From Streptomyces lacrimifluminis (GTDB taxonomy: Bacteria > Actinomycetota > Actinomycetes > Streptomycetales > Streptomycetaceae): a stretch of 64,000 nucleotides of DNA. Positions 52,238 through 60,804 of this stretch are shown here, piece after piece (position 1 is the stretch's first letter; every line of letters starts with the position of its first letter). A program made the position numbers and the translations under genes. The DNA is taken from assembly GCF_014646095.1 (NCBI RefSeq), contig NZ_BMMU01000014.1, positions 1 to 64,000 on the forward strand. Direction: 5' to 3'. The notes beneath the pieces were generated by a model. That model was not told where the DNA came from. It was given only the letters and a program-made list of their open reading frames with translations, and made no database searches.

Positions 52238-53523
52238 GATGGATTCGTCGTCTGTGGGTTGAGGGCGGGGACGCCGAGGGCGAGCAGGGCGGTGTCGTCG
52301 TCGAGTCCGTCGGCGAAGCTGTGGAGCAGGCCGATCAGGGCCTGGACGACGGCTTGCGGGGATGTGCCGGCGTGGTCGGCTGCGAAGGCGCGAAGTGCTT
52401 CGTCCCCGAACAGGTCGGTGCGGTCCTGACCGGTGCGTGCTTCGGTGAGGCCGTCGGTGTAGAGGAGGAGGGTGTCGCCTGGGGCGAGAACGGTGGTGGC
52501 GGTGACGAAGTGCGCGTCGGGCAGGATGCCGACGAGGAGACCACCGGGGGTGGGCAGGAAGTCGGCTGCGCCGTCGGCGCGCAGGACGAGAACCGGCGGA
52601 TGGCCGCCCGCGGCGAGCCGGACGGCGACCTGCCCGGTCACGGGGTCGGGGTCGAGAATTCCGAACACGGCGGTGCAGTAGCGCGGGTCGCCGCTGCCGG
52701 AGTATCGCTCGTGGAGCACCTTGTTGAGCGTCGACAGCGCGGCGACCGGGTCGGAGTCGTGCAGAGCCGCGGCACGCAGGGTGTAGCGCGTCAGCGAGGT
52801 GACGGCAGCGGCCTGAGGGCCCTTGCCGCACACATCGCCGAGGAAGAAGGCGAAGCGCTTGTCGTCGACGGGGAAGACGTCGTAGAAGTCGCCGCCGAGC
52901 CGGTCGGGGGAGGCGGTGTGGTAGTGGGCGGCCGTCTCCACGCCGGGCACCGGCGGCAGGGTGGCGGGCAGCAGCGACTGCTGGAGCACGGCCAGGGCCT
53001 CCTGGAGGCGGGCGCGGTCGGCCTCGGCCTGTCTGCGCGCCTCCTCGGCCACCTTCCGGCCGCGCAGGAGTTCCTCCTCGTAGGCGCGGCGGTCCCGGGC
53101 GTCGAAGGAGGTGGTGCGGATCAGCAGGGGCTCGCCGTTGGCGCCGTGCTTGATGACGGAGGAGACCAGTACGGGCATCCGGGTGCCGTTGGCCTGCTTC
53201 ATCTCCAGGGCGATTCCGCCGATCTGGCCCTGCATCCGCAGCAGCGGTGCGAAGTGCGTCTCGTGGTAGAGCTTGCCGCCCACTGTCAGCAGGTCCGTGA
53301 ACCGCATCCGCCCCACCACCGCGTCCCGCTCCAGGCCGAGCCAGCCCAGGAGCGTGGAGTTGATCTTCGCTATGGTGCCGTCCATCAGCGTGGACAGGTA
53401 TCCGCACGGTGCGCTCTCGTACAGTTCCTCGGCGCTGTCCTCCAGTAGTGCGGCGAACGCCGCATTCGCTGTCTTCTCCTCGCTCGTGCCATGCGGGTCG
53501 GGCTGCTGCCCGGTGGGGCACAT
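52234..53523 (-). CDS. PAS-PP2C phosphatase (RsbP-like)
   Basis: 429 residues. PAS domain about 28-140 (LYESAPCGYLSTLMDGTIAK, INSTLLGWLGLERDAVVGRM), a coiled-coil linker (EELLRGRKVAEEARRQAEAD), then a SpoIIE/PP2C domain from about 195 (PDRLGGDFYDVFPVDDKRFA, GDVCGKGPQAAAVT, LLLYTDGLTEAR, DDDTALLALG). All metal-binding Asp positions are present. It dephosphorylates the RsbV-like protein, with PAS giving the energy or redox input as in Bacillus RsbP. ATG 53523 shares one base with the stop of the RsbQ-like gene. Confidence 0.92.
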   Translation of the reverse strand: MCPTGQQPDPHGTSEEKTANAAFAALLEDSAEELYESAPCGYLSTLMDGTIAKINSTLLGWLGLERDAVVGRMRFTDLLTVGGKLYHETHFAPLLRMQGQIGGIALEMKQANGTRMPVLVSSVIKHGANGEPLLIRTTSFDARDRRAYEEELLRGRKVAEEARRQAEADRARLQEALAVLQQSLLPATLPPVPGVETAAHYHTASPDRLGGDFYDVFPVDDKRFAFFLGDVCGKGPQAAAVTSLTRYTLRAAALHDSDPVAALSTLNKVLHERYSGSGDPRYCTAVFGILDPDPVTGQVAVRLAAGGHPPVLVLRADGAADFLPTPGGLLVGILPDAHFVTATTVLAPGDTLLLYTDGLTEARTGQDRTDLFGDEALRAFAADHAGTSPQAVVQALIGLLHSFADGLDDDTALLALGVPALNPQTTNPS

Positions 53524-54326
53524 CAACGCAGGCCCGCCAAGAAGGCGGTGAGTGCTTCGTTGGTGGCCTCCGGTGCGGACAGGTGCGGGCAGTGGCCGGT
53601 GGCATCGAGGGTGATCAGCTTCGAGCCGGGGATCGCCTGGTGGACGAAGGCGCCGACCTCCCTGGGAGCGATGACGTCCTGGGCGCATTCCAGCACCAGC
53701 GTCGGCACGCTCACGCTCTTCAGGTCGTCCCTCGAATCCGACAGGAACGTGGCCCGGGCGAAGACGCGCGCCATGGCCGGGTCGGTGGCGCAGAAACTGT
53801 TCGCCAGCTCGTCACCGAGCTCGGGCCGTTCCGCGTTCCCCATGATCACCGGTGCCATCGCCGCCGACCAGCCCAGATAGTTGGACTCCAGTGACCCCAG
53901 CAACTCATCGATGTCCTCCGCACTGAACCCGCCCCGGTAGCTCTCCTCGTCGATGTAACGCGGAGACGGGGCGACCATCACCAGCGCCCCGATGCGCTCC
54001 GGAGCCAGGCCGGCGGCCAGCACTCCGATCATCGCGCTCACCGAGTGCCCCACGAACACCGCTTCATGCAGGTCCAGTGCTTCACAGATGTCGACCACGT
54101 CCCGGGCGTAGCCGTCGAGGGAGGCGTAACGCTCCTCCGAGAAAGCGGACGGCTCGGCGCGGCCCGAACCCACGTAGTCGAACAGCACCACTCGGTACTC
54201 CTCGACAAGAGCCGGCACTGTCAGCCGCCACATGTTCTGATCGCAGCCGAATCCGTGAGCCAGCACCACCGTCGGCCCCTGGGGGTTGCCGATGACGTTG
54301 ACATTGTTCCTGCGGCTGATATCCAT
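53523..54326 (-). CDS. RsbQ-like alpha/beta hydrolase
   Basis: 267 residues, close in length and motif to Bacillus RsbQ and to plant KAI2/D14. VVLAHGFGCDQNMWRLTVPA gives the oxyanion region; the triad is Ser95 (GHSVSAM), Asp217 (CAQDVIAP) and His245 (TGHCPHLS). RsbQ is needed by the PAS phosphatase RsbP, presumably by supplying a small ligand. Here it is the first gene, overlapping rsbP by one base, so the pair is co-translated. ATG 54326 fits the family start (MDISRRNNVNVIG). Confidence 0.92.
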   Translation of the reverse strand: MDISRRNNVNVIGNPQGPTVVLAHGFGCDQNMWRLTVPALVEEYRVVLFDYVGSGRAEPSAFSEERYASLDGYARDVVDICEALDLHEAVFVGHSVSAMIGVLAAGLAPERIGALVMVAPSPRYIDEESYRGGFSAEDIDELLGSLESNYLGWSAAMAPVIMGNAERPELGDELANSFCATDPAMARVFARATFLSDSRDDLKSVSVPTLVLECAQDVIAPREVGAFVHQAIPGSKLITLDATGHCPHLSAPEATNEALTAFLAGLR

Positions 54327-54897
54327 CCGGCCAGTCTCCCAGGTCCGGCTCGCCGTTCCGCCGCGGCCACCCCCCGGTTGCGCGACCGGTACAACGCCCC
54401 CACAAGGACGGCGGGAAAAATCGAAGCGGGCACGCCACGACATAACGCAATAGGTGACAACAGCAGGATCTGTGTCATGGTTCACGCCGGTTCGGTCTCC
54501 GGGCAGAACGGCTGTGCGTTTGCCGGGTGCGACCGTCTGAGCAGCAAGGATAGTGCGTCGGTTCGGCGCCGCTCGCCATTCCTCGGTCGGCCGTCCCGCG
54601 AACTCGGTTCTCGACGCGGTGACCGTGGGTTTCGCCCCGCACACGCTTCCCGCCTCACCATCGGCTCGTGGTGAGGCGGTCTTTTCTGCACACTTCCGCC
54701 ACATCGGGCAGTCGGCCGCACCGGCATTTCCTGAGCACTGCCAACGGCACGCTCGGCCAGTTCCCGCACGGGTACCGGCACGACGCCGATCAATTCGGAC
54801 CGATGGATTCCCCATGAACGCGACGACAGCGGGTAGGCGAAATTACGCGATAACGAAAACCTGTGACGAAGAAAAAACGATCCACGGGAAGAGTTCT
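54327..54897. other. Divergent region between the RsbQ-like and RsbW-like genes
   Basis: About 570 bases with no supported gene. It should hold the promoters of both units. I see no clear SigB-type box (GTTT-N14-16-GGGTAT). An in-frame ATG at 54814 could extend the RsbW-like protein by 28 residues, but it has a poor ribosome site. Confidence 0.4.
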
Positions 54898-55344
54898 ATG
54901 ATCATCCCGCGTAAACCCCGGGCATCGGATGAACCGGACCCCGCGGCCCTGCGATACAGCGCCGCCTGGGAGACGACGGACGCCTCGATCGCGGACGCCC
55001 GAGCGGCCGTGCGCGTACTGCTGGCCGATGCCGGCCATCATCCTGACCAGCGTCCCAGTCAGGACGCTCAGCTCGTCGTCAGCGAGCTGGTCACCAATGC
55101 GCTGCGCCACGCACCCGGACCAGGCGGCCTGGCGCTGGAGGTGACACCCGACGCCGCCCTGCTGCGCATCACCGTGCGTGACAGCTCGCCCAGCCGGCCC
55201 GAACTGCGCGCGTACGACGTCCGCCGCGTCGGCGGGCACGGCCTCCAGTTGGTGACCCGCTTGTGCGACCAGCTGCAGACCATCGGCCTGGAGACGGGCA
55301 AACAGATCGTCGCCTGCCTGCGCCTGCCCAGACCGGCCGCCTAG
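54898..55344 (+). CDS. RsbW-like anti-sigma ATPase/kinase
   Basis: 148 residues. An HATPase domain of the GHKL type: N box QLVVSELVTNALRHAPGPG, G1 VRDSSPSRPE (here DSS instead of DxGxG), G2 VGGHGLQLVTRLCDQL. Typical of the many streptomycete RsbW-type proteins that bind a sigma factor or phosphorylate STAS proteins. The start at ATG 54898 is preferred because ACGGGAAGAGTTCT precedes it. Being divergent from the RsbQ-P-V operon, it may be the partner of that RsbV, though streptomycetes have many. Confidence 0.85.
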   Translation: MIIPRKPRASDEPDPAALRYSAAWETTDASIADARAAVRVLLADAGHHPDQRPSQDAQLVVSELVTNALRHAPGPGGLALEVTPDAALLRITVRDSSPSRPELRAYDVRRVGGHGLQLVTRLCDQLQTIGLETGKQIVACLRLPRPAA

Positions 55345-55462
55345 CACCTACCGGCGGAGGGCGCCGCACACCCCGGGCAAGCGGGTGCGGAGAGAAGGGC
55401 ACGATCGGTCATGTCTCCGCCTGGCGCAGGAGGATGTCAGTGGGATCCGGTTGGATGGGCCC

Positions 55463-55977
55463 GTGAGTGTCCATGACGTAGCCCGCCGGCTTCCCGACAT
55501 CGCCGACCCTGCGGCACCTGTGCCGCTCGCTTGCGATCCTCGACGCGATCCTGAGCCCCGACCGGGAACGCCGGTACTACTCCTTCAACGCCATATGGGC
55601 TGAAGGCGCGGAGCCGGCCTCGATGGGCAACGGGTCGGGAGACGACTACTCCATCGTTTTCTCGGCGGCCGGGGCCTGCATACGCGGCTTCGGCCACGAA
55701 TCACCGATGAGCCCGTACGGCAACGACGGCGAGCCCTGGCCCGGAGTGATCGACGACGTTCCCGATGTCTTCAGGCCGTCTGGTCGAGCGCACCCCTGAG
55801 GCGTTCCAACGCTTCGCCGAGGACTACTACGAGGTCTCCGTGGACCTGGAAGCGGTGCGTGACCTGTACGCCTTCCGGCCGCTGGACCAGGCGCATGTGT
55901 CGGCGCTGAACGCAGAGGTCGCCCTGACGGACCTGGCTCAGGACATCGCCGAAATCGGCTATCCGCAGGCCCCTTGA
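55463..55977 (+). pseudogene. Internally deleted hypothetical gene
   Basis: GTG 55463 opens VHDVARRLPDIA; a frameshift then leads to LRHLCRSLAILDAILSPDRE, RRYYSFNAIWAEGAEPASMG, NGSGDDYSIVFSAAGACIRG and FGHESPMSPYGNDGEPWPGV. After VIDDVPDVF the sequence shifts frame again directly to ERTPEAFQRFAEDYYEVSVD and ends IAEIGYPQAP at 55977. I recognise both ends as parts of one streptomycete hypothetical protein of about 230 residues. The central 60 or so residues are missing. Two frameshifts plus the deletion make it non-functional. Role unknown. Confidence 0.7.
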
Positions 55978-56224
55978 GAGCCGGGCAGTGGGCCCACAGG
56001 CACGGCTTCGCCAGGGTCCCGCATACGGATCGACTGCCTTACAAGTCGCTCCCCACTCCACGCGTCGTACCGCACCCGACATTGCTCACGTGTTGGCCGA
56101 AACCACAACTGCCGACGCAGTAAACGTGGTTGTCGCACGTCCCACTGGTTGACAGACTCGCTGCGCCGACGCGTGGAGCACGGTCAGGTCGGCAACGGGG
56201 TACTTCATCTCTCAGGGGGAAACA

Positions 56225-57130
56225 ATGAGACTCAGCGCGCCCAAACGCGTCCTGGCCCGCGCCACGGCCGTCCTCGTACTGGCCCTGGGCATGGCCACCA
56301 GCACCACCGGCCTGCTGTCCGGCCCCGCCGCGCACGCTCTGCCCGTCACCGAAGGGTCCTTCAGCTTCAGCGGCGACGAGGGTGACTGGATCAGCGGCGG
56401 TCAGTCCTATGCCTACTCGACGGCGTCCCAGGACCGTATGAGCAGCTCCGCCGACGAGGCCCACAACGCGGTCCACCTCTCGGTCGACGGGGCGAACGGT
56501 GACTGGTGGTATCTGGACCTCGCGGCGCCGTCCGGCCAGGCCCTCGCACCGGGTACGTACACCGGTGCCACCCGCCACCCCTTCAACGAGCCGACCGAGC
56601 CGGGGCTGGCCCTCAGCGGAAACGGGCGCGGCTGCAACACACTCACCGGTGAATTCACCATCTCCGACGTGGAGTTCGGCCCCCAGGGCTACGTGAAGAA
56701 GCTCGACGCGACCTTCGAGCAGCACTGTGAGGGAGGCACCACCGCAGCGCGCGGCGAGGTCCACATCAACAACCCGGCCCCGCCTGCCGAGCTCGGCCTC
56801 GCCGTAGCCCTGGACGGCACCGCGAGCACCCTGAACGGCAAGGCCACCCTGCACGGAACGGTGAGCTGCAACAAGCCGGTGAAGGTGGACGTGTCGGGCG
56901 ACGTCACACAGGTGAAGCGGCAGAAGCTCATCCGCGGCTCCTACACCACGTCGGTGTCCTGCACGCCGGGCGCTCCGGTCGCCTGGACCGGGACGGCCGT
57001 ACCCACCGGAGACGTCCCCTTTCAGCGCGGCGACGTCGAGGTCGAGGCACGAGCGACGGCGACGGACCCGGACTACGCCCGGGCGGTGACCGTCAGCGAG
57101 ACGGTGGCGGTCCAGCTGAAACGAGCCTGA
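56225..57130 (+). CDS. Secreted hypothetical protein
   Basis: 301 residues. Signal peptide about 1-38 (KRVLARATAVLVLALGMATS, cut near AAHA). The mature part looks all-beta: GSFSFSGDEGDWISGGQSYA, WWYLDLAAPSGQALAPGTYT, CNTLTGEFTISDVEFGPQGY and FEQHCEGGTTAARGEVHINN. The C-terminal 110 residues, with VSCNKPVKVDVSGDVTQVKR, form an Ig-like domain found in other streptomycete secreted proteins. No enzyme motif. ATG 56225 follows AGGGGGAAACA, a strong ribosome site. Confidence 0.75.
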   Translation: MRLSAPKRVLARATAVLVLALGMATSTTGLLSGPAAHALPVTEGSFSFSGDEGDWISGGQSYAYSTASQDRMSSSADEAHNAVHLSVDGANGDWWYLDLAAPSGQALAPGTYTGATRHPFNEPTEPGLALSGNGRGCNTLTGEFTISDVEFGPQGYVKKLDATFEQHCEGGTTAARGEVHINNPAPPAELGLAVALDGTASTLNGKATLHGTVSCNKPVKVDVSGDVTQVKRQKLIRGSYTTSVSCTPGAPVAWTGTAVPTGDVPFQRGDVEVEARATATDPDYARAVTVSETVAVQLKRA

Positions 57131-57176
57131 TCCGGGACTCGGCAGAGGTCACTCGCACCCGAGCCGTTGCCCCAGG

Positions 57177-57221
57177 GGCCCGGCCCTCCGCGCCTGGGCC
57201 TCCTGCGCGGAGGGCCGGGCC
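57177..57221 (+). terminator. Perfect 17-bp stem hairpin
   Basis: GGCCCGGCCCTCCGCGC (57177-57193) pairs without mismatch with 57205-57221 around an 11-base loop. It lies 47 bases past the stop of the secreted protein gene. Confidence 0.8.
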
Positions 57222-57280
57222 GCAGCACACGTACAACCCGGGCCCCGCCCCGACAAGGAGCAGGGCCCTCGCCGTCCGTA

Positions 57281-57328
57281 CGGTGTTCGCCTCGCCCTGA
57301 GGAAGCCCTCCGGGCGAGGCGAACACCG
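57281..57328 (-). terminator. Second perfect 17-bp stem hairpin
   Basis: CGGTGTTCGCCTCGCCC (57281-57297) pairs exactly with 57312-57328 around a 14-base loop, 8 bases beyond the stop of the minus-strand MFS gene. With the previous hairpin it separates two convergent genes. Confidence 0.8.
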
Positions 57329-57335
57329 TCGGTCG

Positions 57336-58631
57336 TCACGACACGTCGTCGTGCGAGGCTGGAAGTTTCCGTCCCAGACGCCCGAGCGGCGAGAAGGCCA
57401 TCAGCACGGGCGACAGCATCATCCCTGCGGCTGTCACCAGCAGACTGGTGCGCAGCCCCCACTCCTGGGCGAGGAATCCGCCGAGGAGCGAGCCGAACGG
57501 GGCCAGCCCCATGCCCACGAACGTGATCGTCGCCGCCGCGCGCCCCTGCATCCCGTTCGGAGTGACGGCCTGGCGGACGGCCATGACCGTGACAGTCACC
57601 AACTGGCTGCCGGTCCCGAACACGAAGCCGGCCAGCAGGAGCACGGGGACCGTCACCGCGGGGGAACCGCCCAGCGCTGGCACGCACAGGAACACGCCGT
57701 CGCCGAGTACCGCCGCGGATACGAGCACCGTGCCATGGCCGAACCGGCTCGGCAGGCGGGCGGCCAGCATCGAGCCCAGGAGCGCGCCGGGCCCCGTCGC
57801 CGCGAGCGCGAGCCCGACGGCGGTGCCCGACAGGTGCAGTTCGCGGGGCAGGAAGAGCAGGTAGACGGTCATCACGGCCGCGAAGGAGAACTGGAAGGCC
57901 GCCGAGGCGAGGCACACGGCTCGCAACCAGGGGTCACCGACGACGAAGCGGAGGCCTTCGTGGATCCGCCGCCCCAACCGCGAGGGGCGTTCCGAGTGCT
58001 CCGGTATCGATTCGATCCGTCGGATGCGTCGGATCGACAGAAACGACAGTCCGAAGAACAGCGCGCTGGTGGCGGCAGCGGTGGGCGCCGACAGGAGGGC
58101 GACCAACGCACCGCCGAGGGCGGGACCGCCGATCTGGGCCGCGGACCGACTGCCCTCGAGCGCACTGTTGCCGCGCACCAACTGCTCGCGCTTCACCAGC
58201 CGTACCAGACACGCCTGGTACGCCACGTCGAAGAACACGGACAGGGCCCCTACAGCGAAAGCGACCACGAACAGCGCCGGCAGACCGAGCCAGCCGAAGA
58301 GGCCGGCCATGGCGGCGGCGCCCAGTGCCAGGGTCCGGCCGATGTCCGTCAGCACCATCACCGTGCGGGTCCGCCATCTGTCGACCCATGCGCCGACGAC
58401 GAGCGCGAGCAACAGGACCGGCGTCTGCCCCACCGCGCGGAGGACACCCAACTGGCCGGCGCCGGCGTCGAGCGTCAGGACGGCGAAGAGGGGGAGAACC
58501 ACCAGCGTTGTGTGCTCGCCGAGTTGGGAGGCCGTCTGGCCCACCCACAGTCTGCGGAAGTCGCGGTCGCGCCACAGACTCGGCGGAACAGGTCGACCGG
58601 AATCGGGTACGGCGAAAGGAACGGACGGCAA
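57336..58631 (-). CDS. MFS transporter (enterobactin/macrolide-exporter-like)
   Basis: 431 residues, 12 membrane helices. Start region WRDRDFRRLWVGQTASQLGE, then the loop LVVGAWVDRWRTRTVMVLTD, and LVKREQLVRGNSALEGSRSA before helix 5. This is the pattern of the MFS_3 group, which includes EntS-like and macrolide exporters. Substrate unknown. It stands alone between a terminator and a gene-free gap. Confidence 0.85.
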   Translation of the reverse strand: MPSVPFAVPDSGRPVPPSLWRDRDFRRLWVGQTASQLGEHTTLVVLPLFAVLTLDAGAGQLGVLRAVGQTPVLLLALVVGAWVDRWRTRTVMVLTDIGRTLALGAAAMAGLFGWLGLPALFVVAFAVGALSVFFDVAYQACLVRLVKREQLVRGNSALEGSRSAAQIGGPALGGALVALLSAPTAAATSALFFGLSFLSIRRIRRIESIPEHSERPSRLGRRIHEGLRFVVGDPWLRAVCLASAAFQFSFAAVMTVYLLFLPRELHLSGTAVGLALAATGPGALLGSMLAARLPSRFGHGTVLVSAAVLGDGVFLCVPALGGSPAVTVPVLLLAGFVFGTGSQLVTVTVMAVRQAVTPNGMQGRAAATITFVGMGLAPFGSLLGGFLAQEWGLRTSLLVTAAGMMLSPVLMAFSPLGRLGRKLPASHDDVS

Positions 58632-58953
58632 GACGATCCCCTTGGTTGCCTCAAACGACGTCCGCTGCCCGGCACATGAAGACGCACCGGAACACGCGGA
58701 AAAGGTTCGCTGTGCCGCAACATCAAGGGCAGCACGCGATGACTGGCCGATCTGGGCCTACGACGTCAACGCGCGCTCGGACGACCGGGCATGTCTTAGC
58801 TCCTCGTGGGTCACTCGCTGCGGTCAGACACTAACCCGCGGCGGTCCGGCACGAGAAGCGGTTTTGCCGGCGTGCACGCGGACACAGCACGGTGGGAACC
58901 GGGCGATGGTGTGGTGCCGGCCCACCCGATTGCCGGCCTGACAGGATGGCGGC
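58632..58953. other. Divergent intergenic region
   Basis: No gene or clear hairpin. It must hold the promoters of the MFS gene (minus) and the VOC gene (plus). Confidence 0.45.
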
Positions 58954-59307
58954 ATGGAACGTGTGCTGGGAATCGGTGGGTACTTCATGCGGGCAGCCGA
59001 CCCCGCGGCCCTGGGCGCGTGGTATCGCGACTGCCTGGGCCTGGACGCCGATGAGAACGGTCTGTGGCACCAGGGGGCCGGTCCGACGGTGTTCGCGACG
59101 TTCGAGTCCGAGACCAACTATTTCGGGTCCCGCTCCCAGCAGGCCATGATCAACTTCCGGGTCCGCGACCTGGATGCGATGCTCGCGCAACTGCGCGCCA
59201 AGGGAGTGGACATCGCCGAAGAACCGCAGGACATGGAAGGCGTCGGTCGATTCGGCTGGGTCACCGATCCCGAGGGCAACCGAATCGAACTCTGGCAGCC
59301 CGCCTGA
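58954..59307 (+). CDS. Small VOC/glyoxalase-like protein
   Basis: 117 residues, one VOC module: GIGGYFMRAADPAALGAWYR and DCLGLDADENGLWHQGAGPT, then MINFRVRDLDAMLAQLRAKG and WVTDPEGNRIELWQPA. One metal-ligand Glu (RIELWQ) is clear. The first beta strand has no His (GGYFMR), so metal binding may be weak. No function assigned; such proteins include isomerases and resistance proteins. Confidence 0.8.
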   Translation: MERVLGIGGYFMRAADPAALGAWYRDCLGLDADENGLWHQGAGPTVFATFESETNYFGSRSQQAMINFRVRDLDAMLAQLRAKGVDIAEEPQDMEGVGRFGWVTDPEGNRIELWQPA

Positions 59308-59629
59308 CCACGCCTTCACGCCATGCGTGCGTGCATGCGCAGCAGTAGCTCGGGCCTGCCCCCACTCTTTCCCCCGGGAGTCCCTGCGGTCGGCTCATCC
59401 GCGCTCTCTCGGGGCCGCCTGCGGCCCGCACCTGGCGGACCCCGCCGTTGCGGCGCGTGGCACGCCCGCCCTTAGGTCCCCGGCGGGGATGGATTCTCCT
59501 CGCCCCCGCCCCAGGGCACCGAGTTTTGAAAGACGCTTTACGCGGCACGCGCAACTGCGGCCCACGCCGTCGCCATCTTCCAGTGCGGCGGGCCCGTCAG
59601 GGCCGAAGAGCGAGAGAGCGGGGCATTTC
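59308..59629. other. Intergenic region, nothing recognised
   Basis: No supported gene. An upstream in-frame extension of the transpeptidase gene is open to 59174 but overlaps the VOC gene and lacks protein-like composition. Confidence 0.45.
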
Positions 59630-60616
59630 GTGCGACGGCGCAAGGGCAGCATAGGGATCGCACTCGTCACGGGCGCGATGCTGGTGGGCGCGAGTGCCTG
59701 CGGCGGGGGCGGCAGTGACAAGGCGAGCGGCAACGACGCGAAGGCGTCGGGAAACCCCGAAGCGAGTTCCTCGCCGTCACCGCCGAAGCCCGCGGGCCCC
59801 CCGATGCTGCTGGAGACGATCACTCCGCGGTCGGGGGCCACGGTAGGCGTGGCCATGCCGATCTCGGTGGTCTTCACGAACCCCGTGGCGGCCGAGGCAC
59901 GGGCCACGGTCGAGAAGCACATGAAAGTGAGCGCCTCGCAGCCGGTCGCCGGCGCCTGGCACTGGTTCGGCGACCAGCGCGCCGACTGGCGGCCCAAGAC
60001 GTACTGGCCCTCCGGCACGACAGTGAAGATCGACGCCGACATGAAGGGCGTCAGCAACGGCAACGGACGTTTCGGCGTACACGGCTACACGCACACCTTC
60101 ACGATCGGTGACGACGTGCGCGCGGATGTCTCGGTGACCGGCCACACCATGAAGGTGACCCGGAACGGCTCGCCGGTGCGCACCCTGTCGATCAACGCGG
60201 GCAGCGCCGAGTATCCGACATGGAACGGCACGATGGCCGTCATCGACAAGCAGGAGAAGGTCCACATGACCTCCTGCAGCGTCGGCATCAGCTGCGACAA
60301 GGGCAGCCCCGACTACTACGACCTGACACTGCCCTGGGACGTCCACCTGACCCGGTCCGGCACCTACGTGCACTACTCGACCGGTGACCCGAATCCGGGC
60401 ACCGGCAGCGCCCGCGGCTCGCACGGCTGCGTCCACCTGTCCATGTCGGACGCCAAGTGGTTCTACGGCCAGGTCAAGCAGGGCGATCCCGTCACCGTCA
60501 CCGGCTCACCTCGCGCCAAGGCCGCGGCCGACAACGGCTACGCGGACTTCAACCTGGGATGGGAGCAGTGGCTCGCGGGCAGCGCCTCCGGGGAGGAGAC
60601 GACCGCGACGCTGTGA
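59630..60616 (+). CDS. L,D-transpeptidase lipoprotein
   Basis: 328 residues. A lipoprotein signal (IALVTGAMLVGASACGGG, lipidated Cys24) is followed by a Ser/Pro-rich spacer and an Ig-like domain (about 65-175: LLETITPRSGATVGVAMPIS, WHWFGDQRADWRPKTYWPSG). A YkuD catalytic domain (about 175-300) carries the motif SHGCVHLS with Cys267. It would form 3-3 cross-links in peptidoglycan, on the outer face of the membrane, as mycobacterial LdtMt2-type enzymes do. GTG 59630 is chosen to place the lipobox correctly. Confidence 0.92.
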   Translation: MRRRKGSIGIALVTGAMLVGASACGGGGSDKASGNDAKASGNPEASSSPSPPKPAGPPMLLETITPRSGATVGVAMPISVVFTNPVAAEARATVEKHMKVSASQPVAGAWHWFGDQRADWRPKTYWPSGTTVKIDADMKGVSNGNGRFGVHGYTHTFTIGDDVRADVSVTGHTMKVTRNGSPVRTLSINAGSAEYPTWNGTMAVIDKQEKVHMTSCSVGISCDKGSPDYYDLTLPWDVHLTRSGTYVHYSTGDPNPGTGSARGSHGCVHLSMSDAKWFYGQVKQGDPVTVTGSPRAKAAADNGYADFNLGWEQWLAGSASGEETTATL

Positions 60617-60637
60617 CGCGCTGCGGCGGCGAGGCAA

Positions 60638-60660
60638 GAGGGGGCCTTACTCGGCCCCTC
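60638..60660 (+). terminator. Hairpin after the L,D-transpeptidase gene
   Basis: GAGGGGGCC (60638-60646) pairs with GGCCCCTC (60653-60660) with one bulged G, 22 bases past the stop. Confidence 0.55.
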
Positions 60661-60804
60661 CACCCCGGCCATGCGGAACGCCGGTAATACGGCGATCTGG
60701 CGAGGGTCCTGGAGGACACTTCACCTCGCACCAACGACCGCGAGCGCCTCACCCCCGGTGCGTGCCCTTCCGAGCACCTCCGATCGACGCCCCCGCTGGG
60801 GTTC

